Positions 12,188-23,900 of a stretch of 64,000 bases of DNA are shown here, in pieces; within the stretch, counting starts at the first letter, position 1, and each line of letters starts with the position of its first letter. The position numbers and the translations under genes were made by a program. The stretch is from the NCBI GenBank assembly GCA_013076295.1, contig RQOL01000855.1, positions 2,604,001-2,668,000 of the forward strand, written 5' to 3'. Below the pieces are notes generated by a model. It was not told where the DNA came from. It saw nothing but the letters and a program-made list of their open reading frames with translations, and did not search any database. Source of the DNA: Sanderia malayensis (lineage: Eukaryota > Cnidaria > Scyphozoa > Semaeostomeae > Pelagiidae).

Positions 12188-12968
12188 TACTATTGCAAAA
12201 TATAATGAATATTATTAGAATGTTCATGGTAAGGGATTAAGAGGTAAAAGCCTGAGGGGGTGGAGAAAAGAAGGGGATTTCAAAGGGACAAAAGAAAATA
12301 GCAAAAGTGCAAGCATGTATTAATGCTCCATTGTGGGCCAAAGTGTTGCTCAAATTGCATTACTAATCATATGCATGTTGGTGTTGTGTGAACAGCCGCA
12401 TCTTAATGACACGTGTTGAATTCAAATTTTCGTGGAGAAAGAATTACTTCCTGCCCTGATTGTAAAATTGAAGAAGCCTGGGAACCAGCAAATGACGTCA
12501 CATCCTCGTGATTGATTATGCAAAATATGCGCCCACAGAACGATCGAATCCCCTTCGGTTTCAGAAAGAATAAAAGTTATATGGAATTATTTTATAACAT
12601 AAACTCCCACAAGCTTTTTTTCATAGATTTTCACGTGTACAAATCGAGAGGAATTCCAGAAAATTGCGCGAATAAACTAGAATTCCGATTACAGATTTAG
12701 GCCCACGAGGTGAGGAAATTTCGCAGCGATATTGGTTAAAGAAAATCATGAAAAAATAAATATGTGATCAATTTACCTGACTCGAATTTTGTTTAAACTT
12801 CGTAGATAAATTTTATTTTCTATGTTTACCGTTGTTACTCACATATAAGCCCATTTTCTGTACCAATTTATAAAAGTATTCTATGACCACATTTTCCCGA
12901 ACTCCTTCCATAAACCAGTTCGCAATGTCAAACAATAGATGATATTCGGGGATGTTGCGCAAAATCAT
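12185..12968 (-). CDS. Spliced upstream ORF (42 or 49 codons) overlapping the BICRA start
   Basis: A first exon 12968-12843 begins ATG and reads 42 codons of strongly protein-like sequence (EYHLLFDIANWFMEGVREN, IEYFYKLVQKMGLY) up to a consensus donor TAT|GTGAGT. A 21-nt exon 12797-12777 (FKQNSSQ, donor CAG|GTAAAT) may follow. The acceptor just before the BICRA start (at 12190) puts TAATGG next: TAA closes this frame at 12189-12187 and ATG at 12187 opens BICRA. The stop is reached whether or not the 21-nt exon is used. No acceptor AG lies close upstream of the ATG, consistent with a 5'-terminal exon. I do not recognise the peptide. It may be a regulatory uORF, an independent microprotein, or part of an alternative transcript. 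Confidence 0.4.
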
Positions 12969-13338
12969 AGGGCATTGTATGATTATGCATGCCAATGCAA
13001 GCAATGTGCATAAATTAAAGTGGAGGGAAATTTCAAAAATTATTTTTTAACAACAAAAGAAGTCATGATTTGGCTTTATTTTAATTATTCCCGAGAAACT
13101 GAAGCAAGGAAATATGGAAGATAAAAGTGAAAGTTTAATAGGCGTGAAGGTTCGTTTTTAAGTTTATTTTTTGTGCTTATTTTTCTTTACTTGGATGGTT
13201 ATTCACAAAACAGCCAAAATAAGAAAGAAATAAGCACATAAAAAAATGAGTTTCAAAACACGGATAGAACCAAGCTTACAGACTAACAAACAAATGCACA
13301 AAGTTAATAAAACAACATAATACTACTGAAAAGAAGAT

Positions 13339-15952
13339 TTAAATTTGTTCTTTGTGAATATGAAGACCAAGTAAAACGGATGAAGAAGAGATAACAATCA
13401 ATGCAAGATAAAGCCAGAAAAAAACTCGATCAGAAAAGTCGGCAATTTCCTGCCATTTTCCTTGATTATCAATGTCTTCTTGCGTCACGGGCTGATGATT
13501 ATTTGCTTGATCTTGAAGTGAAAAAAATGATGTTCGTTTCCTCAGAAAGTCCTCACGTCGTAAACTGGTTTGACTTTCCTCAATGATTGCATCACTGGAA
13601 TCAATAGCCTCGTTGTCGTGGTGCCGACCGCAACGGGATTCCTCGCGAATTTTTTTTACTTCCGTCAGCTCTGCGGCGTTCTTGAGCTCCTCCTTTTTGC
13701 TATGACCCCGCATTGACGCGATTTTCGCTCGAACCTTTTTGAATTTTTTCTCTCGCATTTTCAAAACAAACTTGTAAAGCTTCTCAGGCGGTGCTGGAGT
13801 CATTTTATACGCCAGTCTCGCATTGATAATCCCAGTGAGGACCCCTAGGACCATAACATAGAATAAAGTGACGTATAATATGCCAACCATGGGAGCATTG
13901 TCCGCGGTTTTGGGCAGATCCTGCGATATAACGATAAGATAGACGCCCATGGTAAGCAGGCACGTGATTGCGAATCCAACCCGCTCGCCAGCTTGCGCGG
14001 GAATCTTGAAGACCATCAATGATAGCAACACAATAGCAATGACGGGAAATATCAAATACAGGAAGAAATAGAGAGGCCTTCGTTTCAGAGTGAGGCTAAA
14101 AACGACTTGCGATACAGCCTCGTGGCAGCAATCATAATGATGCTCATTCAATTTTGCTGTCATCTTCTTCACAATCCATTCACCATTGGTTACATGGTGA
14201 TTACCTAAAATAAAATAAAATTATATACCAGTAGTTCTGCACAGTTCGAGCCTCTTGTAATTCGAACACTATCCAATTCGAACGAAATTCTCCACCCCTT
14301 TAAGGATTATCAAAGAACCACACTGTTTTTTAAAGAATAGTTTTATAAGAATATTGAGGCTCAAAATTGCCAAAACAGCAATTGAAATTTAAGAATGACA
14401 ATGGAAAAGATTGAAATATTCCCATAAAAAAATTTACAGTTCGAGCCATTTGTAGTTAGAATGTTCTTATGCTTGCTTCCCTTGGGTGTTTGAATTAGGC
14501 AAAGTGGATGTTTGTTATTCCATGTTGTGTGTACACATTTTATATCATATTTATATTATATTATGTTTTGCTTAAGCTTAAAAACATGTAGACAATAATG
14601 ATTTTGTTTCTTACATACTTGCGAAATCGCTATACGATTTTTGCAGTTGCTGGGAGACGAGTTTCAGTCGTGACTTGGAGTATGACAATGATCCAAACAC
14701 CAAATCACAAGTCTATGAAACACAAAAACAAACCACATTGAAAGATTGACATACAAGAGATATCTTTTAAAAAATGCATGCTTAGTTTTTTTTGAAAAAG
14801 CCTCAAAACGAAGATCCAGGACAGTTATTAAATCAGAGGTAGGTCTGGGCCAGTTTTATATACATGTGCTCCTTTGCTACATTACCTGTTGGTCAACGGG
14901 GAACCAAGTGATATCCACTGCACAGGAGCTTTGCCAAGCGACAGTCGAGAACCAGACAATGGTTCCATTGTTGTAGACATGCGCAGGACCCTTGTAGATT
15001 TCTGTAGGTCCGTTGTTGCTAATGTCTGCACTTTAAGAAAAGAAGAATATTTTAAACGCACGTATTCACAAATTTAACATGCAGACGGCAAAGACGCAAA
15101 GGTTCAAAAGTGTTATGTTCTCTTAACTGTGCTTTAAGCATGAATTAGAGCTTACTTGTTGTAGAGAATGATATCTGGTTTCCAAAGTTGTGTTTGCTCG
15201 AGGTTTATCAATGTTGTTCCATTATGATCTGCAGGATCCCAAGTCAGGCGTGGCTCGAACCATTTCTAATAGATGGACAATCAAACCAGCGTAAGTTTAA
15301 TTAATACAGTAAAAACCCGCATATGAAAATCGGCTGGTTTTGCATTTAGCCTATTGCTGAAACACAATAAACTATTGTTTCTTTTATTGTATTGGAAAAG
15401 AGTTTTAGCTTGAAGGTTCTCATAAAAATGGGGTCTTGCATTGTATGCGCATTACTGTAACCTATAAATAAAGGGTGAGAGGTGGAAAAGAGGCTTTGTC
15501 GAGATTCCTTCTTCAACAAAAAGTTTCCTCACGCGACTCTATGGAAACATTTTCATGTGAAATGAAAAACGAAGAATGTAATACCATTGTAACAAACGTG
15601 TGTACAATCAAATGTTGTTCCTTCGTTATCTGGAAGATGAATAGAATTGCGACTGAGTCAATTCAGCAGCCTATTTATGTAAACAAGTGCATAAAATAAA
15701 CGTCTTATAAGAGCTTTATTAAAACAACACAAAGATTACCAGTTTTTCAATTTTATGGAGTTTCAGATCAAATTCAACGGTGACAGGTTGTTTGTTTGAA
15801 GCAACTGGGCGCCCTGTTGCGCTGTAATTTGACAGGAGCGCTTGCGCAAGATCAACTTCGATGTTACTGTAAAATGCACTCACGCCATTGTTGTTTCGGC
15901 ATGCAATGGCAAGCAGTACAAATACACGTAGCGAATAAATACAGATGCCCAT
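13339..15952 (-). CDS. Nicotinic acetylcholine receptor-like Cys-loop subunit, alpha type
   Basis: Pentameric ligand-gated ion channel subunit at the plasma membrane, 490 aa in six exons: 15952-15740, 15629-15585 (45 nt), 15265-15156 (110 nt), 15030-14886, 14712-14619, 14204-13339. The 45- and 110-nt exons match the classic nAChR gene structure. Signal peptide MGICIYSLRVFVLLAIACRN; Cys loop C-AVDITWFPVDQQT-C (13 residues between); vicinal cysteines YDCC mark an alpha subunit; M1-M3 are intact; the M1-M2 loop PAQAGERVGF keeps Glu at -1', predicting cation selectivity; M2 keeps Leu 9'; a long basic cytoplasmic loop precedes M4. Odd points: the loop B tryptophan is Leu (FGSLSYS) and the second loop C tyrosine position is Ser, so classic acetylcholine binding may be lost or changed. 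A MITE sits in the second intron. Confidence 0.92.
14243..14375. mobile_element. Truncated MITE, same family as 52575-52758 (reverse orientation)
   Basis: Begins CAGTTCGAGCCTCTTGTAAT and continues with TTCGAACGAAATTCTCC, ending in similarity around 14375. It matches the reverse complement of the complete element at 52575-52758. A second CAGTTCGAGCC start follows at about 14437 with a different interior. Lies in an intron of the acetylcholine-receptor gene. Confidence 0.55.
15307..15457. mobile_element. MITE family A (CAGTAAAAACCCGCATAT ends), diverged copy
   Basis: Starts CAGTAAAAACCCGCATATG and ends GCATTACTG, flanked on both sides by TA. The interior shares the CCTATTGCTG...TATTGTTTCTTTTATTG segment with the copies at 42468, 48849 and 62978. 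No coding capacity. Located in the intron between the 45-nt and 110-nt receptor exons. Confidence 0.75.
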
Positions 15953-15985
15953 AACTGTTACTTTGTGATGAACTAGTTTCACACT

Positions 15986-17095
15986 GAAAAGATAAGAATA
16001 CTTAGTGTCGCATTTGAATGGTTGGGTCACTTTATGACCGTAGATGGCTTTTCCATTTTGAATTTTTTGTCCACGGTATGTCCTCAAACAACTTTTGAGC
16101 TCAGTTTTTTTGCAGGAAGTCTTTTAGGCCAGTATGCTTAACTTTGCATATCTTTAGTTCAGGTAAACAATATATAATACTCAAACATATCAAAAGATAA
16201 GAAGTGACTTAAATTAAATTATGAAAATAGTCTCGGAAATAATATGGATTAATTAAATGTATTAAGCTACAATGCTTAGTTTCACCACATCTAAAATTTT
16301 GATATTGAATTACGACAAGTCAGACTTACCAAAAACTTTGCTACCCTCCACGAGCTTGAAACATGACTGAGAAAAAGCGGGCCTTGTTCACTTCATGTTG
16401 AACAAATATTGTCTGAGAATTATAACCGAGTTTTTGCTCAAATGCTTTTATGTTCCCCGAAGAGAAAGAAATACACAGTTTTATTGCAACGCGGGCGTTT
16501 CGTTATTATTCCAATTTTCAATAAACAATAATTCAGTTTTGTAAGGCTAATGGCCGAAGCTAATGAAATGGTTTCCATAGTAAAGTGTATGAATAAGTAT
16601 GACTCTATAATTGTTTTTCTAAGGGCTTCAAAATATTGAGAGAAATAATTAAAGGCAATCGAGAGCGTGAATAAAAATGCGAAATGGACAGGTGAAATTG
16701 ATAAACAAACCATGAATCCACTATCCAACCAATTAAAAATCATATCGAAAACATAATATCAAAAATAAAAATAGAAAATCAGTTGATAAACATCGCTGTG
16801 CATTCATGTTTGAAATTCAAAATTCAATTCTAAATGAAGTTCGTTGAAATGAACAAGATTTCAAAAAAGATAATTCAAATCTCCATATTTTTACGCTATG
16901 CGCTGGTTCGCTGTTACGTAGCTGAGCGAAGTATAAACTTCATTTTCGCAAGCCTGGGAAGATATTGATAAGACAAACGTATCTAAACTTAACTCTTGCC
17001 ATACAGAGTCTTTAAGTAAATGTGATAAATACTCATTAAAATAATAGATTTCACTAGTTACTTTTATATAGAAAGTCCACCAAGTAAATAATGGT
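15986..17095. other. Intergenic spacer
   Basis: Between the acetylcholine-receptor 5' exon (possible upstream UTR acceptor near 15986) and the DNAJC25 stop. AT-rich; no supported exon on either strand and no clear repeat. Confidence 0.5.
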
Positions 17096-20000
17096 TTAAT
17101 CTTCGGGAAATGTCATTCGACCTGGTCCTCCAGATTTCATATAACGTCTGAAAAACGAAATATATATAAATCACAAACAATATTCCTTATGATATAGTGG
17201 CATAATTAAGCTGACATAAGCAAATAGAAAAGTATAATTAAAGCTAAATAATTAAAAGTATACCTCCACATTTTATGTTTATTGCTTTCCGCCATTTTTT
17301 GTCTCATCTCCTCTTCTTGCTCCTCTTTGAATTCCTTAAGAAACAAATAATAATGTAACTTACAAATAAGTGGAGTTATCAGAGCTATTGATAAAAAAAT
17401 ATATTAGTATTTAGAGATGAAATTTGTTCAAGAGAGCAAATGTGCGAAATAACGATGTCCCGACTCAATACTAAAACGCGGGGAAATGAAAAATCGTACA
17501 AAATACCACGTCTGAGATAGCAAGAAGTCGAAATAGTGAGTGCCAAGTAAAATATATATATCCGTGTTGCATTTATCATAGCAATGCAGTTACCTGAAAG
17601 TGTTCCTTTATCCATAATTCCCTCTCGAGGTAATGGTCACGTGTGGGCTGATCAATAGCCTTGAAAAAGAAAATAATAATAATAATGTTGATGGTGATGA
17701 TAAATAGTGAGACAAAAACAATAACACTATACGGTTCCGTGCACTACATAACTTGACAAGATACATAACTCAACCTATCAAAAAATCTGGATTTAAAAAC
17801 CTTGCTGCATACAGCATACCTCCCAATACAATTCGCTAACTCCAATCGCTTTTCTTGTCAAGTATTCCTTCTCCTCCTTGCCATACTCTTCCTTCAAAAC
17901 CCAGAATTTCCAAACCCAGCGTCCTGCCCAGGCAGCGTACAGCAATAAATAATAGGGACTAAGAAAACAAGGAGCAATCTTGTGGTATTAGAAACAACAA
18001 AAGGGAGTTAACACTAACATTCATTCACACAAATTGCACATGAATCCACGTAAATACAGTAAAAACCAAGTAAAATACACTTCTATTTTAAGTTGACACG
18101 CACCTCATAAGAAGTTGGATCCATAGCACGTCTGTTACCTTTGGCTTACTATATCCACCTCTGTAAAAAAATGGAGACGCGCTTGAGAAACGCTAGTACG
18201 TGCATATGAAGCGCTTGTATAAGCAATTAAAAATGTCTGTAATTCGTCACCTTATATCGATGGAATTTTCGACGACATCGCGTAATATTCTGGCTTCTTC
18301 TTCCTTCTTTTCCTCCTGCAAAAACAAAATGCAATCCACAATAAGTCTAATAAGTTATATATAGAGGCTGGAGCGAAGTACACGTTTTTTATTTAATAAG
18401 AAACCTAGCTCAAGCCCTACTAGTAAGAGTTTCTTAAATTTTCTATTGTTTTCTATTGTTAAGGAAAACAATAGAACAAAAGAATCCATTGTAATTTAGC
18501 ACAAATTCTACTAGTAAGTTCCTTATAAAGGGGCTTCTTATAAAAAAACGTGTAGTTGTGTAAAGCAACTTCATTTCACAAATATTTTGACATCATTTGC
18601 TGACATGCTTAGCAGAATAATGAAACAAAAAGCTGATGAAACACAAGAAACTTACTTTCGATTTCTTTCCTTTTGCTTTCTTGCCTTTTACTAAAAGTCC
18701 CTCGTCGTGAGCAACTTTCATTGCCTGAAAAAACATGAGAAAATAGTCTTTACAAGCATCATAAATATCCGCAATCAAAAGTGGTAGGCACATTTCATTT
18801 CTTGCAATTAATACCTGGTTTTTGAACTTTGGCTGCTGCATTGCATACTCAATTGCTTCATTAAACCTGACATGTTTGTGCATATACTGAGACAGAAACA
18901 AAGATAATTGAGTTGCAAACATTTGTCAGAGATTTGTACTGATGACAGTGACAACTTTTGCCATGATAACATTATAATAACTTGCGTGTTTACCTGCAAT
19001 ACTGATATGACTGAAATCGTAGCAGCAATAACAATTCTAACATCAACTTTAGGAGCAACTTTGCGCTTATAATATCGGTAGTAATGATAGTAGGCATATT
19101 CTACAATGCAGAAAAGTGGCATAATCAGATCAAAACACAGATAGAACACAAGTAACTGATAATTTGAGAGCTAACCCTATATATAACTGTCATTAAAACT
19201 GCTACTATACTTCATAAATCTGTAAAAGTGTCATTAAAAACACACCTGGGTTATCTAACATGTAATCATAATCTGCCCTAGCTTCTTCATCTTTCAATGT
19301 CTAAAAAAATGAATAGTGATAGTATACAAAAGTTGTATAAACTATAAGTACAACACATTTACATACAAGATATACAATTTATACCTCATAGGCTGTAGCA
19401 ATCCTCCTAAAAACTTCTTCAGCATCATCTTCCTGAAGAAAATATCAAGATCATTTGTACCTTACACAAAAGGTGATAATGGGTACAGATGTATGGTGAT
19501 TGGACATAATATCATTCCAATTAATGCAAGCACTATGTTAAAATGAATTGTTATTTACGATTGAATTATTATTAACATATATCAGGGAATAAACAGATAC
19601 CTTATAACGATCTGGATGGTATTTCCTGGCTAATTTTCTGTAAGCTTTTGAGATTTGGCTCTACAAAGAAAAGTTGAATTATTTATAGAATAACATCTTT
19701 CTATGGAATCCTAATGAGTCAATTACACGCTTCATCTATTCAACACCAATATCCTCAAGGAACTGTCCACAAAAACTCTCATTCTATAATATTCGATGAA
19801 CTGGGGGTAATTATAATAGAGCAGCGTTTATAAGACGGAAAAAGGGTTGGAATTGGAATGGAAGGGGCAGCAGTTGGCCTACTTTAAAAAATTAGAAAAA
19901 TTATTAAAACAATTGAAAAGCATTTCAAAATCTCGCAACCCAAAGTTTAGAAGTATACTTCAGTCTTTCTAGACAACGATTCAAAATAATTTGTAATGCA

Positions 20001-20413
20001 TTGAAATATAACAATTGAATGAGCTGAGGAAAGCCCACGTGGACTTAAAAGTTGTGATGGTATCGACTTCTAAAAGTGAAACATTTAACACAATATTACC
20101 TTGGTTGCTTCCCTTTCAACTCCCAGAACTATAGAAAAACAAAATACATAAATCAAACCATTTGGTTGGCTCTTTTGACTGATTATTTGCGATATTTTAT
20201 CGATGTACAACAGACTTGAATAAGTAGGCCAGCCTAGGCCGGTTATGAGATGGTAAATTAGCTTTTAGAATACAAAAATGAAGCTAAAAAATTACCGTCG
20301 TAGCAATTATCTTTGCCACAGTAAAGATTGTCTACTTGAGCATCACATAATTGTGTAAAAATTAAGCCAGTTATGAGTAGCTGGAGGAGGTAAAATGAAT
20401 TACCAGCAGCCAT
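17096..20413 (-). CDS. DNAJC25: DnaJ homolog subfamily C member 25
   Basis: ER-membrane J-domain co-chaperone that stimulates an Hsp70. Fourteen exons: 20413-20296, 20128-20100, 19660-19601, 19432-19385, 19300-19246, 19100-18994, 18886-18815, 18724-18656, 18315-18251, 18160-18104, 17958-17820, 17659-17594, 17334-17264, 17147-17096; all phases fit, 335 aa (human 360). Signal peptide (LLQLLITGLIFTQLCDAQ) then YCGKDNCYDVLGVEREATK; J domain with the catalytic KYHPDRYK; TLKDEEARADYDYMLDNP; first membrane segment RIVIAATISVISVLQ; second LLMSPYYLLLYAAWAGRW; C-terminus RRYMKSGGPGRMTFPED matches the vertebrate RRWMKNEGPGRLTFVDD. NRF1-like TGCGCATGAGCACTGCGC lies about 340 bp upstream (20753-20770). 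Confidence 0.96.
18381..18552. mobile_element. MITE with CACGTTTTTTAT ends
   Basis: A 172-bp segment with inverted ends CACGTTTTTTATTTAATAAG and its approximate complement ending TTATAAAAAAACGTG, flanked on both sides by TA. Subterminal ACTAGTAAG also recurs in inverted form. No coding capacity; in the DNAJC25 intron between 18316 and 18655. Confidence 0.7.
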
Positions 20414-20967
20414 TTTGAAAATTTAAGAAAAGAAAGGGAAGAATTTCCCTGAAAAGGAAGTAAGACATGCAATTCACAATTACCTGCAGTTTCATTGGTC
20501 TATTCATAATTACCATTGCCATACTAATGGGGTCTTTCATAAAGAACTCTTGATCGTAAAAGTGGATGTTTATATTACTGCAAATTTCTTTCTCCAGCCT
20601 ATTGCTCAAAATCAACAAGCCATTGTTCTTCTATTATTTTGGTTAGAAATATCATCCTATTAATTGGTTCTAAATGCAAGTTCTATTCTACTGAACAAAA
20701 AACTATAACAAAGAAAATTTTGACATAGCAAACAGGTTGGCGATGATGTATCTGCGCATGAGCACTGCGCTGCATGAAAACTTTATTTGAAAAACGGAAC
20801 ACGTATGATTTAAGACTTTAATTTGCAACAAGTTATATTGACAAACATACTCTATTGAAATATTATAAAATGATGTTAATTGTCTTTCAATTCCGTGGTA
20901 ACCTTTAGTAATTCGGAATGTTAGCCATTTAATTCAATTTTTGCAGTCTTAACTGCCATCTTCTCCG

Positions 20968-23900
20968 TCACCTCAAGTCGATGACTTCCACTTTCATGTT
21001 AACATCACGTTGCGCATGCTCTGTATCCTGAAAGTCAGAATGACAATTTCAGATATGTCAGAGTGCTAGAAAGTGTAAAAGCTGGAAAATCTTTTGGGAA
21101 ACTTCGAGCAAAACCTCTTATGAAAAAAGACCTTCTTGTCGTGTTCTAGCTGCATACACAGTTACCTCTGTGTTTATAGCTGGTACAAAGCTTGGCCTTA
21201 CCTCGAATAAAGGAGGTTCCTTGGGATGAGGATGGAAGCCAGGTTTAGAACAAGATCCTATGAATGACATTCCATAATGTGTTGTAAGTCGATAGACACC
21301 AACCCTGCAAAATTCAATGATTAACAACATAAAAAATAATCTATTCCAACATTCAATACTTATGTTTTCGACGGAGGAGCATGCTTAGTAATTTAGCATT
21401 TGGAATTTGAGATTGCATAAACTTGGATGCAATTGCATATACAAGGATGTATATGCACAAAATATGTTTTTATTGCTGCTGCGTAGAGGAGCGAAGCGAA
21501 GCGGCTGCGCAGCAGCAAAAGGACATTTTTAGGGCACTATAGCCCTAACCATAACCCTAACCTTAACCCTTGCCCTAATCGATACACCATACACTGTCCG
21601 TAGCACTACGTTCCAGCGCAGTAGCCTATATATGCCACTGCGCGTACACAACCACCTTTACGGCCTCTAGCCCTAGCCCTAATCCTAACCCTAACCGATA
21701 CACCATATACTGTCCGTAGCATTACGTCATGCATACTACTCCTGCGCAGTAGCCTATATATGGCACTGCGCATACACACCCACCTTTACGGTCTCTAACC
21801 CTAACCCTAACCCAAATCCTAACCCTAACCGATACACTATACACTGTCAGTAGCATTACGTCCTGAATACTCCTGCGCAGTAGCCCATATATGGCACTGC
21901 GCATACACGCCCACCTTTATCGCCTCTAACCCTAACCCTAACCCTAACCCTAACCGATACACCATACACTGTCAGTAGCATTACGTCATGAATACTCCTG
22001 CGCAGTAGCCTATATATGGCACTGCGCATACACGCCCACCTTTATCGCCTCTAACCCTAACCCTAACCCTAATCCTAACCCTAACCCTAACCCTAACCCT
22101 AACCGATACACCCCACATACTGTCAGTAGTATTACGTCATGTGGACTCCTGCGCAGTAGCCTATATATGGCACTGCGCATACACACCCACCTTTACGGCC
22201 TCTAACCCAAACCCTAACCCTTACCCTAACCGATACACAATACACTGTCAATAGCATTACGTCATGTATACTCCTGCGCAGTAGTCTGTATACGACGCTG
22301 CGCATAAACACTCACCTTTAGGAAATTTAAATTAATTGATCAAAACACAAAGTACATGCTCTCATCAGGATTCGAACCAGTGGCCCCAAGCTTAGCGTGC
22401 AGGAAAGTTACCGGTAGTCCACAGCAACCCTTCCCAGCAGAGGAGAAGATGATAAGGTCAAAGGAATGAACGCACCAGACACATAGTCATCCTTCATCCG
22501 CGCGCAAAAACACCATGCAAAGTATTTGCAGTTGTATACTTACTGATTAAATTTCGGCGAGCACACAATTGCAATGGCTTCAGGCATTAACATCTGATAG
22601 GCATATTGAGTGTGTAGATCGACGCTGGATAGAAAGCTTGTTTGCGAAGGATGCGTCTGAAAAAGGAGGCAAGCGATAACATGAATAAAAATCATGAACA
22701 TGCTTGTGTTTGTCTGCTCAGTGCTTGTCATGATATGAATAGAAGCTAATCATGTCATGAACAGAAGTGTATACGAGTGCGACGATTCAATAAAGAAATC
22801 TCGAAACATCGCAGTCACAAATTCTTTGTTTCACGACACCAACCTCTATTCTCACTATGCATGGAAATGTTCAAGAAAAATGTCACCACAGCACTCCAAT
22901 TGCTTTGCTCTCTCCATACTGAACTTTTTAGCGTCAACATAACACAAATGCATAGCCCAACACTGGCTTTAATATAACTACAAAGTGCTTGTATCTCAAA
23001 GACAATATTTAAAAAAATGTAAAGTACTATATATGATAAGAGTACATACGTGAATCCAGCCAAGGGTGACCAGATCGTGTTTGTCTTGAACGTCAAACAT
23101 TTCTTCTTCATTTGATGTCGTACAAGAATCGGACGTCGCGGTTTGTTTCGGTATAACAAGATGCGTTATGTGGAACAAATTCCTCGCCTGTCAAAAACAC
23201 AAGACAAAAAACACGTGTCGTCACAGCAATACTGAATTTCGCTCTTCAAAATCATTCTAAACAGTTCCAGCTAGTCTTAGCAATGGAGATTAATCTAATT
23301 CGAAATAGCAATGGCAATGTGTATAATACTTACAAGTCTTCCGGTGAGAATTCCGCATGTTTCCAGATTCATTCTCGTGTTACTTGAAGCAATTGAAAGA
23401 AACTTGCTGATGAGCTCGTCTGGGATGTAGATTCTCCTCATACCGTTAATCGGAGTGGAATCTAGGGCATGAAAATGGAGCGAATCAGTTTATCATTCTA
23501 GCACCCAGAAACCGGCTTCCTCGTATTTAAGTCTCGGCTTTCTCACATTTAAGTTTTGTCATGATAAACAGTATGCCACTACCAAACCATCAAAGAAGCC
23601 ATCTTTTTAGTGCAGCAAATTTTGCTTGATACATTGTTGGAGCTACTTACCTTGTCGATCTAAAAAGGTGCTCAGCTTGGGCTTAATGGCTCTGTCAACA
23701 TATGGAATATATCTGAAATTGTACAACGATAAGAACATTACTGTACATTACATTACAGCTTAACCTTATGACCACCTTGTTAATACAGCCACCTTTTAAC
23801 TATAACAACCTTTTTGGCCAATAAGAATAGCCACATACACAACGTCTATATCGGCAATGTTATACACAATGTTAACATGGCCAACATTGTGTCCCCCATT

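Noticed and set aside
22350..22445. tRNA gene on the minus strand
   Set aside because: B box is perfect but T-stem and anticodon arms do not pair; treated as a tRNA-derived repeat.
22757..22977. Plus-strand frames within STAMBP introns
   Set aside because: No conserved sequence; they lie between well-supported STAMBP exons on the other strand.
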